This document shows positions 23,837-35,231 of a stretch of 64,000 bases of DNA, piece after piece; within the stretch, counting starts at the first letter, position 1; the number at the start of each line of letters is the position of its first letter. A program made the translations under genes and the position numbers. The stretch lies in contig MU004183.1 in NCBI GenBank assembly GCA_010093605.1, positions 2,294,001 through 2,358,000 of the forward strand, written 5' to 3'. This DNA is from Lophium mytilinum. Lineage: Eukaryota > Ascomycota > Dothideomycetes > Mytilinidiales > Mytilinidiaceae. Under the pieces are notes generated by a model. That model was not told the DNA's origin. It searched no databases and was given only the letters and a program-made list of their open reading frames with translations.

Positions 23837-25555
23837 TTACTCCCTGACCTCCTCGATGTGGGCCGTGTTCTCTCCATCCGAATGCTTCTCCTTCTCCAAG
23901 ACGCCGTCGCCCTCGTTCTCGTCCACGATGCCGCGCTGGTCGGCGGTCATGTGGACCAGCACCTCATCGCCGAAGAGTTCGCCGACCTCCTCAAGCGCGA
24001 TGCCCGTCGTCTCTGGGATGTAAAAGTAGATGATGACGGTGGAAACGATGTTGCACGAGAACCAGACCATGTACATGCGCCAGCCGATGTTCTTGAAGGC
24101 CAGCGCGGCAGGCGCAGTGTAGGTGATGGCGCCGGCGAAGTAGGCGAAGAAAGCGAGCCCGATGCCCTTGGCGCGGATGTTGGTCGGGAAGATCTCGGAG
24201 ACGTAGACGAACTGCGCTGGGTCGAGGAAGAAGCTGTAGCAGCTGATGTAGATGAAGATGAAGGCGATTGAGGCGCCGTTGCCGCCGCGGTTGGTCGTAC
24301 CGACGTAGGACTTTTGCAGGAGCGCTTCGATTAAGAGTATGACTGCGATGATTGGATATCCGAGCACTATGATAGAGAGTTGTTAGACATGGTGGTTGCA
24401 GCGGACCACGGGAGGGGCCGGAGATCACGCAAAACTTACAAAACATTCTTCTTCTCCCGATCTTATCGACCATCAGAGCGCCTGAGTAGTTGAAGAACGC
24501 GGCAACGGTGACGTACACTCCGTACATGAGGAGGGGCATTGACTTGTCGAGACCGAGAGATTGGTAGATAATGACCTGGAACGTCGTGATACCCAAGCAT
24601 CCGGTCGATTGGGTTGCGAACATCAGAAACAGAGCAATGAGAGACCGCTTCCTCCATGATGGTTTCTTGAACATTTGAAGGTAGCTGCTGTTTTGTTGCT
24701 TGTCGAAATCGACCTGTTTCATGATCTGGACGTATTCTGCATGCGCAGCCGAGTCATGTGGATCGTGGGGATCGTGGTGGATCTTCTTGATGATTTCCAA
24801 AGCCTCTTCGTTTCGACCCACCAAGCTGAGATATCTGGGTGACTCAGGAAGCCAATAGATACCGATAAGAATGCCTAGAGGCGCGACGCAGGATATAGCG
24901 AGAGGGAGACGCCATTGGATGGTTTCGTCTTTGGCGAAGTAAGCCCCGTATCCCACCCAAGCGGAACTATAACGCCGTCAGTGGCTGGGGACTTTATAGG
25001 TATTTCAAAAGTGTACTCACGTAACGTAGCCCGTAACAATGCTGGCACCCGTAAGGCCTGCCAGTGCGCCTCGTCTGTGCGGAGGAGCCACCTCGGTGAT
25101 ATACAGCGGTACCATGGCAAAGCACTGCCCAAGTCCCACTCCTTGGACAAATCGGAAAACGATGAGCATGGGAACGTTGACCGCTCCCGACGTCAGAGCT
25201 CCACCCACAGCGGCGACTGCGGATGCAACTGCAAAGGCCTTCTTTCGGCCGAGCCAGTCGCCTGTCCATCCTTGGATAAGGGCACCGATTCCAGCTCCGG
25301 CTGCGAATAGAGCACTGACGGCTCCAATGATACTTGCGGCATGGTCGCTGGTGGCTGGAGTGAAAGAGTTCAGTGGGTGAACTGCTAAGATCATTGATTG
25401 GAGGGCTTCTGGAACTTACGATCTAGATTGAAATATGCATAAAAGCCAGGCTGTCCTATTACGGTCGCAAAGACAGCATATGCATAGGCGTAGGTGTAGC
25501 CACCAAGAGCGGCAAACGCTGCGATGGCAACGTTGTAGCCTGTGAGATTGACCAT
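23837..25555 (-). CDS. MFS transporter, sugar porter type
   Basis: Exons 25555-25420, 25354-25021, 24966-24440 and 24366-23837 give 508 aa. The four junctions close in phase and restore the family segment FNLDPTSDHAASIIGAV. Sugar-porter signatures are present: GDWLGRKKAF after TM2-3, LPESPRYL before the central loop, and PETTGIALEEVGELFGD after TM12. Twelve hydrophobic helices can be traced. It should sit in the plasma membrane as a proton symporter for a sugar or a small polar or aromatic acid. Members of this family also import quinate and other ring compounds. Its position beside the P450 suggests that it imports the pathway substrate. Confidence 0.9.
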
Positions 25556-26510
25556 GGTGTCTGTGGGTCCGAAATAAAGGTGGGGACGACTATACTTGGA
25601 TGAAGAAATCCGGGGAATGCAGAGCAGGGAAAGGACAAGGGGTCCAATATTATAGCAAGGCGTCTGCGAACTCATCTCGAACAAAAAGGCCCCACCTAAA
25701 TTAGCGCGGAGACGCCGCAGCCAGTGGGTAATTCCAGGATGGATTTCCTGTGGAAGAGACGAGGTTCTTTGGAACAGAAATACGGCGTAACTTCGACTCC
25801 AGTGGTGACGCCGCTAGGGGGGGCCGGCCTTTTTTCATCTATCCAGAATTCGGCGGAGCAACCTCGTTGATCTCCAAGATGTAAAATAGTATAATTTTTC
25901 GCAACATCGTTGGCCTGCCATGGCCAAGACGTCTTCGCCAGCGCTTAACTCAACCAAACATGCTCATGCCTGTAGAATTCGGCAAGAAGATAGGGCTCTT
26001 TCTAGGGGCACATTCGAAGTTGCGACGGGATGTGCAAGCCACCCTGGGTAACGGTCAGGATCATCAGGGAGATTCCGGGGTATATTGTACTTCGGTGCGG
26101 ATCACAAGGCTTCCTAGGAGCGGAGGGGAGCCTTGGTGGATATAGAAATGGGTGCTTTCAACACTTGAAATGCTGTTCGCTATGTGTGGTGCTGAAAACA
26201 GGTAGAGTTCAGGGGCTCGGAATAGGGCACGCGGGGATGCGTATTTCGCTTAGAATAGAGTATTTTCGTGTCACTTTTTTTCCTGCTCCGCGGAACGGTA
26301 AACGGGAGGGCACATAAAGGTCTGTGTTCGGAGATTCCGGTCGAATATTTGTCACAGATGTCGCAGTCGTCCGACCTAGAAGTCGACGAGATCGATTCTA
26401 TTTCCGTCCATTGCCCCGAATGGAGGTGTTTAAGAGTGACATTCTGACGTTTGTTGGTCCACAACACCACAATCTGGCCCCGGTAGGAGACATCATCAAC
26501 TCTGTCTAAC
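25556..26510. promoter_or_regulatory. divergent promoter between transporter and SDR
   Basis: This is 955 bases separating divergent start codons. It is a natural place for the cluster regulator to control both genes. I cannot assign a site with confidence. Confidence 0.4.
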
Positions 26511-27622
26511 ATGGCTTCGCTTGCAGGCAAAGTCATATCCCTTACTGGCGCCGCTTCCGGAATTGGCCTTGCTACAGCCAAGGTGCTTTACGCCCGGGGA
26601 GCGAGCCTCTCTCTGTGCGACCTCCGCGAGGATGCTCTGGCGAAAGCAAGCTCCGCCATTTCCAGTTCTGCATCCGAGCGGCTGATCACCACAGCTGTTG
26701 ATATACGCTCTAGCGACCAAGTCGATGCATGGGTTGCAAAGACAGTCAAGCATTTCGGTCACCTCGACGGCGCCGCTAACGTGGCTGGTGTCATCGGCAA
26801 GCATTATGGAGTTCATGACATTACCGAGCTCTCCAATGAGGAATGGGACTTCATCCATGGCACCAACTTGACTGGTCTCTTCTACTGCGTGCGCGCCCAA
26901 TTGAAGGCTATGCGAGATGGGGGAAGCGTTGTTAACACATCGAGTGTGACCGGTCTCGAGGGCCATGCAAAGAATGGAGCATATTCAGCTAGCAAGTACG
27001 TAGATCCCCGATACAGATCAAAGTTTCCCAGCAATTCGTTGATCTGAAAAACTACTCAGGGGGTATCCCGGGACCACCACAGTGGTGTCTTGGAGTCCCC
27101 CAAAGAAGTGTCTCAAGCAATAGTACCTTTTACAAGAAATCAAATTGGGTTTCTTATTTCTGAAAGATTTGCTGACTTTGCCACCTTTAGACACGGCGTC
27201 ATTGGACTGACTAAAAGTGCGGCAAAAGAGGTTGGTAGCAGACGCATCCGGGTCAACGCCATCGCACCGTAAGCTCAACCCTTCCTTCAATCTTGCAAAC
27301 TATTTTGGCCATCCGGCACGCCTGATCCCGACTGCTGGGGCTGTATGTGATCCATCCAGCGTTGTCATGACCGCTTGTAGTTGCGTAAACGTTGTTCTGC
27401 ACCTAAAGCTAATGTACTCGTTATAGCGGAATCATTAATACTCCCATGATTCATTCATTTGGCGCTGTCGAATCTGGCAAGCTAGATGTATTTGCTCGAG
27501 TACCCATTCCAAGGGTATGCGAGCCTGAGGAAGTAGGAAATCTATTCGCCTTCCTGTTGAGCGATGACTCTAAATACATAACCGCATCGACTTACCGAGT
27601 CGACGGTGGTATGTGCGGTTGA
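26511..27622 (+). CDS. short-chain dehydrogenase/reductase, first copy
   Basis: Exons 26511-26995, 27191-27268 and 27427-27622 give 252 aa. It has the classical SDR layout: cofactor loop TGAASGIG (residues 12-19), NVAGV, active-site Ser in VNTSSVTG, and YSASK (Tyr158, Lys162) whose lysine codon is split by intron 1. It ends with VDGGMCG. Asp37 in LCDLRE, at the end of beta-2, points to NAD(H). The first intron is 195 nt, three to four times the local norm, and holds a G/C-rich inverted repeat. It has the same length as the SDR at 34255 and shares the intron after the N-A-I-x-P segment, so the two are paralogues. It likely oxidises an alcohol or reduces a ketone of the pathway. Confidence 0.9.
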
Positions 27623-27850
27623 AGATATATCAATAAAACTCGAAACTTGCGGTCACGTTAGGATTTGTAACACGTCATAGCATAACAGAGCTTTTCAAAC
27701 ATCACTGTCAGATGTGACTTCTGAGTTGACAGTGACCGTCAAGCAGTGATACTGTGGTTTCAGTATGTTTACTGAACTAACTCAGCCCCAATAGCTATTC
27801 TGAAGGCTAGTGCCATTGTACAGTTGTCTGGCTAGCGGAATCGCATCCCG

Positions 27851-29168
27851 TCAATCCAGAAATGCTTGGGGCACTTCTGGGCCCCAGACCGCCAAACCCT
27901 CATGGCCGGCTGGACCATACGCGAGGGGGGTTTCCTCATTCACCAAATCTCCATCCGCATAGTGCTCAACCATGAAACCGTTGGTATCCCACCAGTAATC
28001 GAAGATCTGTGATCCGAGGATATGTCTACCAACCCCCCAGACGGATTTGTAGCCTTTCTGTGCGAGCCATTGGTGTCCCAGAGCCTGAGTGTCAAAATCG
28101 TGGATCTCAAAGCTGCAATGATGGACATGTGGATCTGCGTCTGGACCCAGCGACGTGAGGAACATCGTGTGGTGATCTACCAGATCCTGACCACGATCGA
28201 TATGTGCAAACATGGCTACTAATCTGCGTTCCGGCTTGCCGTCTACCGTAGATTCGACAGGCACGTACAAAAGATCGGATGGTATGATATTGAAATTCTT
28301 CGTATAGAATGACATTTGTGCTTCGAAGTCTTTTACACAGAGTCCAAAATGACCCAACTGTTAAGAAGAAAGGTTAGAAAACTGCTCAGACGCCGGGGAA
28401 GAGGATGTTGCCATGCGAGAGTCGATTGCCGTACCTTGTATACCTCAGCTGGTCCGGGCTCAAACCTTTGGAATTGCTTCATTCGGTCTTTGGTAGACTC
28501 GTCATTAATCTTCAGCTTCCCAGGCATCTTTCCAGTTTCGGACTTCGATTGACCAAAGATAAAATTGACAGGAAATCCCTCAGGATCTTCCACGGAAACG
28601 ATATGGCCGCCTCCTGGAGCATCCGTCATTTCTTCCACGCCATTGGTGAGACACACAGTTCCGGGGAGTCTTGCGATTCTGAGATGAGGAGCAGCAGATT
28701 AGCACTCGATTTTGATTGTGCCGGCATTGTTCAAGGCATACTTCTCCAGCTCTCCATAGCTCTCCACCTCGAATGTCCCTCCAAGATATTTCTTAGGCCC
28801 CTGTTGCGCGTAATACACATACTGATCAGGTCCGTACCCTCGATACCACCGCTGGGTCTCAGTCTTCTTTACTACGTGCATGCCGAAGTCTATTAAGTAT
28901 ACAAAGCCTCAGCAATCTTGGAAGTACAAGCAGCGAATTCCGCCGGTCCTCTTATAAAGTGGAGTATTTGCTTACCCCTGAGAAAAGTCGTTATTTGCTG
29001 CAGATCAGGATGCTGATATCGCATGTGCGCGAGCTTTACCAGCCGGATTTGCTTCGAAGCCTCAACACCATTCGCTTTGCGCCAGGATTCCTTACTACAG
29101 CTCTCTGGGCCAACAGCGATATGATCGGGCATCGAGGTGCCTCGATTTGGCGACGGATCACGGCTCAT
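27851..29168 (-). CDS. two-domain extradiol-type ring-cleavage dioxygenase (VOC superfamily)
   Basis: Exons 29168-28976, 28889-28742, 28678-28435 and 28357-27851 give 363 aa, all in phase. Two vicinal oxygen chelate modules are visible. The N-terminal one runs LVKLAHMRYQHPDLQQ to DPEGFPVNFIFG. The C-terminal one starts LGHFGLCVKDFEAQMSFY. The C-terminal module keeps the three iron ligands of type I extradiol enzymes: His198 (LGHFG), His275 (PHVHHCSFEI) and Glu326 (NGFMVEHY). A catalytic ring-opening enzyme is therefore plausible. Fungal relatives are often labelled as glyoxalase or trihydroxytoluene oxygenase-like. It ends 228 bases from the SDR stop (convergent). A frame upstream of the start (29358-29158) looks protein-like but has no ATG and no clear splice into this gene. 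Confidence 0.85.
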
Positions 29169-29906
29169 AGTATGTCCCTAGTACCCATAAGCCAATAGGG
29201 TTCGATCGTTGAAACTCGCGACGTACATTCTCTCGTAGAGGCTTTACCTTCTCCTCGGTAAGGTCGTGCTTGAACTCGTTCAATGCATTAACCATTTTGA
29301 ACCACTGTGTACCGTGGCTATGGGGAGTGGTGGAAAGTTTTTTGGACAAGTCAGGCACTCAGCCTTGACGAGAGCTGTGTCAGATCCATACTTTACCTAG
29401 CTACCTGAAAGCTTTTATCAATAGATTAGAAGTATCTCGGTACTATCAGCAGGCATCTTGGCAAGAACTTCATGTCTTCCGGCCGAAGTAGTGCAGAGTT
29501 AGGCCTTCTCAGAAGATCATTGGTCCCTGTATTGATGCAGAGAGAATCCCGGCGTAGTTCGACCGGCGCAAGCTACTGGAGTAACAGCCGATCAAACCTT
29601 TCGACTCTGATTTTCATTGGCGAGCATGGCCTGAATGCGGACAGGCGGAGTGCGGTGTGGGGACCGGAGCATCTGCAACTTTTTGGAATTAGGCCGGTAG
29701 TCTGGAAAATTGCCATTTTGGGACCTTTAGCCGCTAGTCCTATACACACAACCATTCTGTAGAGGCTACGCCGTCTTGAGTGCTGCACCTGAAAGCCTCA
29801 AGTAGAGTTACTATTCTAGCATTTTGGCTCACTGGAAGGACAACAAGGGGATCATGTCTGGTCTTTTCCTCCAACGGCTGATTTAGGACTTGCTAGGCCC
29901 ACAGAA
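29169..29906. other. intergenic, dioxygenase promoter side
   Basis: This is 738 bases upstream of the dioxygenase start. The minus-strand frame 29358-29158 could be a lost or 5' untranslated exon, but nothing supports translation. No other feature is seen. Confidence 0.4.
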
Positions 29907-30397
29907 ATGACGAGCTTGAAACTGGACAGCAAGGTTGCCCTTGTGGCGGGCGCTTCCTCCGGCACGGGCCGAGCTACTTCTTTGAGCCCTCGCAAAAGCC
30001 GTTTCGGTTGTCCAATACCAAATTCGAGCAATCTTAATTTGACCGCACTAACCTATTGCTAGGAATATGGACGCATTGGTACTGTTATCAATTGCACTGG
30101 GTACTGGGCGTGTTCTGTCTATCCAGTGAAGAAGAAGATGCTCCCTGGAATGAGATTCGCGCCAGGGTTCTGGACCATGCCTAAGACTGGATGAATATAA
30201 ACTGTATTGCTCTGGGTACTGTCGATACCAGTATGGCCCGCGAGAAACTTCGAAGATGAAGAAAATGACGAAGGAGGCGACTTATTGGCCAAGAATCGGC
30301 ACCTCGGAATATGTTTCTCTGCTCTGAGGCGTCTTCGTGGATCACTGGCCAGGTCTATCCGTTGATGGTGGCATGACACTAGGTATTCCGCCCTGAT
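29907..30397 (+). pseudogene. SDR relic
   Basis: An ATG at 29907 opens MTSLKLDSKVALVAGASSGT, the SDR start and a degraded cofactor loop (GTG where GIG is normal). The frame is lost soon after GRATS. Recognisable downstream SDR pieces lie in different frames: INCIALGTVDTSMARE near 30188-30240, EASSWITGQVYP near 30326-30364, and VDGGMTLG near 30363-30386. The middle of the protein, including the expected Y-x-x-x-K region, is missing. The relic is about 490 bases against roughly 760 for an intact gene. It is a third SDR of the cluster that has been lost. Confidence 0.8.
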
Positions 30398-31039
30398 CGA
30401 GTAACCAGCGTTAGCTAACGGGAAGATCCTACAGAGCACCAGAGGCTTAAGATCTTCAAAGGCCTTATTAGGCATAGGCTGGATCATTACATGCCGATGA
30501 CGTTGTCATTTCCTCCTCTACTATGTACGTGGATGTACATATGGAAAGTTTCATTGAAGATCCACGATCGATAGCTTCTACGTTTGCAAACTATCCTATA
30601 GAAGCCACTGCTCTCTTTTGAGTAGTAAGTGTGAATGGCTTCACTAAGATTTATCTTAGTATATCACGGGCTGTTGCTCAATGAAGTTAGTATATGCATA
30701 TGGAATCCTTGAGCATCCCGTATCAGATCCGCACAACTCGCTTCCCAAATCGGATAGCTTCTTAAATGGGGAGAAGATACTGCGTACCTAGGTATTATTG
30801 AACTCAAACTGAGGCCGCAAGCGGGTATGAAATTAGTCCATCCGCTCCATTCAAGTTCCATTACTCTGTCCGAGTCAGATTTGACGTGTCATAAATAATG
30901 CCTTAGCAATGGCTGTATAAATAGCTCATCAGTGTCAGCCGGAACTGATAAAGGGTTGAAGCACATTTCAGAAACGATTCCAACGTTCGAAAATCTTCTA
31001 AGCTGGAAACGAGTGAGGAGCTCTAGAAAAACCAACAAA
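30398..31039. other. intergenic between SDR relic and SnoaL-like gene
   Basis: This is 642 bases, mildly AT-rich, containing the promoter of the SnoaL-like gene. No further gene fragment was recognised. Confidence 0.5.
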
Positions 31040-31724
31040 ATGGCGCACGGGCTTAGCAAAGGCTGGATCCAAGATGAGGTATGTATACCCCTCCTAACGA
31101 GTCATGAACTATGGATGTTAATTGATCGTAGACCACGTATACCGATATAGACAAGGAGCTTAGTCTGTTGAGTGGTCCAAAGAGCTCGGTAGGTTCTTCA
31201 CCACGCCCACAAACGAAGACTTTAGACTAACGACTGCCTTGAAGGATCACAAGCCAGAGTTTGCAAAAGAAGAACAAGAGATTCTCGAGCAGCTGTACAA
31301 GGGTTGGCTGGGTTATTGGAACAAAGAGTCCATGCACGACCCGGGTGCCAACCAGTCGCGCCGGTTCTACGACTTCGAAGAAATGCTGAGCTTCGACATG
31401 TTTGGCACATCAGGGCGAGGCAAGTTCAAGGAACACTTTGAGAGCGTCTTCCCATACTATGTGGACGGGCAAATGGAGTACAAGGACTTGGAGATTGTCG
31501 TGCTCTCGCCGACCCACGCATTTTCCACCGGTTCTCAGCACACATGGGGCAAAGCGGGAGGCGACCCATTCAGCATCACCTTCCGCAGAACCGGTATTGC
31601 CAGGAAGAAGGACGGACAGTGGAAGTGGATTCATGAGCATCTTTCATTCCCTGTCAACATGGCCACAAGGCTGGCGGACTTCAATGAAGAGACGGCGGCG
31701 TTGGACTCGTTCAAGGTCCAGTGA
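31040..31724 (+). CDS. SnoaL-like (NTF2-fold) protein
   Basis: The model is 31040-31078, 31132-31188 and 31245-31724, giving 191 aa. Skipping the middle exon also keeps the frame (172 aa), so the N-terminus is uncertain. The 160-residue last exon is secure. It carries an alpha-plus-beta barrel pattern ending KDGQWKWIHEHLSFPV, the signature of SnoaL-like and related ketosteroid-isomerase-fold domains. No signal peptide or membrane helix is present. Such small barrels act as cyclases, isomerases, dehydratases or simple ligand binders, and the sequence alone does not say which. Its place between the dioxygenase and cytochrome b5 genes suggests that it handles a pathway intermediate. Confidence 0.75.
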
Positions 31725-33025
31725 TTGGCTCCCGGCTAGCACGTTATAGAGCCTAGCTCTGTAGGTCTATACAAACTCACGAGTTCCGTATAGAACTTCA
31801 AAACCTCAACTCCGAGAGCTGCCTCACTGGGCCTAGGAGCTCGCAGTTCGAAGCTAAGAGCCGCTTATCAACTAGCAGCTCTTACGCTTGTATCACGGTG
31901 TCATAAGAGCTGAACACCTATGTAAACACCTTCATTCACTTTGGTATAAACACATGTTCAATTCAATCTATCCTCTGACGTCTTGGTGATTCCGCCCGCA
32001 TTCAAGGATTAAAGTCGTACGTGTATGCAACGAGCATGGGGGAGAATAAATATTCCAGGGTAATAAGACATGTACCTATCGTCAAGACTAATATGATCGA
32101 CGTAAACACTGGACGAAAAGAGCTGTCTCTTTTGGCAGGGATTATGTGCTTGCGAAAGCCACAGAAAGTGCCATGCACCGAGGACTAAAAACAGGATTGT
32201 TTTAGGAAAATCTCCCAAATCGGCACAACTTTGCCATTTGCCAAGGCATATCCAATTGTAGATATCCTCTTTTCCCCGGACACGCAGCCAATGGAAGCCA
32301 CTTCAAAACCAATCCAGGTCAGAGGATGCGCCTGGGCTCGGGCCAGGCCGATTCGGCCGGCCAATATGTCATGTTCTTCTCGTAGCCGAAGATTATGGAC
32401 ATCACAGAGTTGGCCTAAATCCGGAGCGTATAGATAGACTAGAAGAGGTTGGGAGAAAGTTTCCCGTCTCTTTACATTTCTGGAACGTTGGAAGACAGGA
32501 GTTTCTATGGGTGTCGCTAGCAAGGGCCACCCCTGTTGCTGTACCGCCCCGGGCACCTTTAACGCTCTATTTCCAGATCTATACTAGATATATTTACGGG
32601 ACATGGATTTCTTAACGGGATATAGATATCTTAAAGGGCTATATGCACCTTATAGGGTTGTAGAAGTTTACATAGACAGCGAAGTATACTTAGAGCCTTC
32701 ATTAACTAATAATAGGTTTCTACGCTAAGCGAGTGACGTGATAATTTTATGAAGTCATAATTTTCGGCTCCGAAAACGCGTGATATATCGGCCGGTCGAA
32801 TCGCCTACCCCATGTACCCTGTGTTGTAGATTGGCCGACGATGAATCTGTCCGGGAAGGGGTCTCAGAGTCTCTTTCGGATTTGCAACGGTTCGAACGGT
32901 AATATGCAAGAAGAGTCGTGCACATACAGATATATGCAAAGTTATTGTTCCAACTAAGACATGGCCTTCTTTGACCAGTATTCTTCGTCCTTGCATTAAC
33001 AGAGTCAACTTCTCACATCCCTTCA
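31725..33025. other. intergenic with an AT-rich patch
   Basis: This is 1.3 kb without a gene model. The part from about 32560 to 32790 is AT-rich and includes a 19-bp tandem repeat. The rest is unremarkable. Confidence 0.5.
32593..32668 (+). repeat. 19-bp imperfect tandem repeat, four copies
   Basis: The units start TTACGGG (32594), TTAACGGG (32612), TTAAAGGG (32631) and TTATAGGG (32650), each followed by an A/T-rich tail such as ATATAGATATC. Spacing is 18, 19 and 19 bases. Confidence 0.7.
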
Positions 33026-33551
33026 ATGGCCTCGCCCATGAAAAAGTTCAAAGCCAGCGAGGTCGTGACGCACAAGCAAAAGGAGAATTTGTATCTTCTT
33101 ATTCATGATAAGGTCTACGACGTCTCGAAATTCATCGACCAACATCCGTGAGCGCACCCGGCACCATTCTAGCCATTGATTTGCTAAAATGTTCTCATGA
33201 TATAGAGGCGGGCAGTCAGTGCAACTCGACCAAGGTGGGTTCGATGCCACTGAAGCTTTCGAGGAAGTTGGCCATAGCGATGCCGCAATCGAATTCATGA
33301 AGACCTTGCAGATTGGAGTCTTGGATCGCCAGGTAAGGCGCACTCTACATGCAAAAAGCTGGTTTGAATTCCACTTAACAAATCGGATTCCCTAGCCTGG
33401 AGACGAGAAGATCTTGGTTTCGTCAGGAAGCGCGTACAAGAATTATACAAAGGCCCCCAGCAACCCCAGCCTGTGGGGATCGTTGCGTTTTCTCCTTACT
33501 TTTGTGGTTGCATTGGCAGTCTTCGCAGCATGGACAGGGGTTCGGAGATAA
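33026..33551 (+). CDS. cytochrome b5, tail-anchored
   Basis: Exons 33026-33147, 33206-33332 and 33396-33551 give 134 aa. The haem-binding core runs VYDVSKFIDQHPGG with its axial histidine in HPGG and the second in EVGHSDAA. The C-terminus has one membrane helix (LRFLLTFVVALAVFAAW) followed by TGVRR, the layout of ER tail-anchored cytochrome b5. It passes electrons to ER enzymes such as P450s and desaturases. Lying between the two P450 genes of the cluster, it is best read as their dedicated redox partner. That is inference from position. Confidence 0.92.
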
Positions 33552-34254
33552 GCTCGCTTCAGACAGCTGTGCTATTCACACGCTCGACAAACTCCAATGT
33601 AATCTGTGTGGTGGCATCCTGTTTCACGGCGGGACAAAGCCAGTAAAGATGCATACCCTCTGTGTGAGCAGTAACCGGGCAGAGCAGGTTACGGACAAAA
33701 GAACAGCATAACGAAGAAGTCACATTGCAGCAGGAATGTTAGGAGCTGGGAAGTGTCGGCAATGTACGGAATTAGTGGGGATTAAGCTAAGGGTGCCTGC
33801 AACAACCAATCTTGAGTGCGTGACTGGTCAGGTAGCCTGTCCAATGATGTACAGGGAGAATCTGAAATTACCCCGAAGCTGATGATGAGTAAGCTAATAC
33901 TTGTAAACACTTCTCGGGTGAACATTCACACCATTAGCAGCAGGGCCATGAAATAGAGTACGCATAATTTTCCGCACTCAGTCCGCATTAGCTGTCACCG
34001 GATTCTCAGGTGTAATTACGACTGAAGGGAAGAAAGGTTCCAGCAACTGCGTCACCTCCACTGGACTCCTGCCAAATATGTCTTTCGTCCGGCAGAGCAC
34101 CCATTCATGCTTTTGGACCCTTTACAGATTATCTTCACTATAGCAGTATCTCATCAGGCTGTGCAAACTGTCTGCAATATCTGAAGTATCTGTCGCAAGG
34201 TTCTGTCTTGTATTGCCACAAATCTTTCATCTTCCGCAGAGGTTCAACGTCAAA
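33552..34254. promoter_or_regulatory. intergenic, promoter of second SDR
   Basis: This is 703 bases between two genes on the same strand. No additional feature was recognised. Confidence 0.4.
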
Positions 34255-35231
34255 ATGTTCAAAAGAAAGGTTCTCACAGTAACAGGCGCTGCATCTGGCA
34301 TTGGCAGGTCCACCGCCGTGCGGCTAGCAAAACTAGGTGCCCACGGCCTAGCGCTCAGCGACGTCAACGAGAAGGGTATTCTGGAGACCGCGAAACTCTG
34401 TCAGCTTCCCTGTGTGCTTCCTAGGGACCATTGACTAACACTGACAGGCGAGGAGCACGGCTCCTCCGTTACGACTCGAGTAGTCAACGTCTCAAAGGTG
34501 GATGATGTCAACTCATGGATTGGAAAAGTCTACAAGCATTTCGGAAGACTTGATGGAGCCGCGAACGTGGCCGGCGTCGCAGGCGGGGATGGTACTACGA
34601 CAATAGCCACAATTGTACGTCGCGTCCTATGTTTGCATTTGGATTATCGGAGCTCACAAAGGTTTAAAGGACGACAGAGATTGGAATCGCACGTTGAACA
34701 TCAACCTCAACGGAGTCATGTATTGCATGAGGGCACAACTCCCTATCATCACTAAACCAGGCGGATCCATTGTGAATGTTTCGAGCACTTCCGGACTGAG
34801 AGGGCTCCCACACAGCGCAGCATATGCTACCTCCAAATTTGGAGTCATAGGCTTGACCGAGTCTGCTGCCGGCGAGTTCGGGCGCGAGGGAGTGCGCGTC
34901 AATGCCATTTTACCGTGCGTGTCCTTTCGGTCTGTCCCCGTTATGATGTTGCCTGGCTGACGACTTTGCAGAGGGCCGGTTGACACGGCAATCTTCAGAG
35001 ATGGTGAGGCCAAGGGGCTGTTTGACTCTAAGGTAATGGGTGGTACAACACTCCTTGGCCGGATGGGTCATCCTGATGAGGTCGCAAAAGTTCTTTGCTT
35101 CATGTTAAGTGATGAGGCGTCGTTCGTAACAGGAGGTATGTTGACGGTCTCTCTTAAATGGGCGAGTAAAGCAGTACTGACAGTAATGTGCAGCTCATTG
35201 GACGGTAGATGGTGGATATTCTTCGTGTTGA
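34255..35231 (+). CDS. short-chain dehydrogenase/reductase, second copy
   Basis: Exons 34255-34399, 34448-34614, 34670-34914, 34972-35135 and 35194-35231 give 252 aa, the same length as the SDR at 26511. Marks are TGAASGIG, ALSDVNE (Asp at the NAD-selecting position), NVAGV, SIVNVSSTSG, YATSK and the ending VDGGYSSC. It has more introns than the first copy but shares the one after N-A-I-x-P. The third exon is taken to begin at 34670, after AAAG, because nearer AG dinucleotides break the frame. The function is likely an alcohol/ketone oxidoreductase acting at a different step from its paralogue. Confidence 0.88.

Noticed and set aside
29158-29358. Minus-strand frame with protein-like composition upstream of the dioxygenase
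   Set aside because: It has no ATG and no splice path that joins the dioxygenase in phase, and its sequence matches nothing I know. It is noted in the gene entry only.
32593-32668. Interstitial telomere repeat
   Set aside because: The units resemble TTAGGG only loosely and the period is 19, not 6.
32880-32925. tRNA-like GGTTCGAA box
   Set aside because: No matching A box, cloverleaf stems or terminator could be drawn around it.
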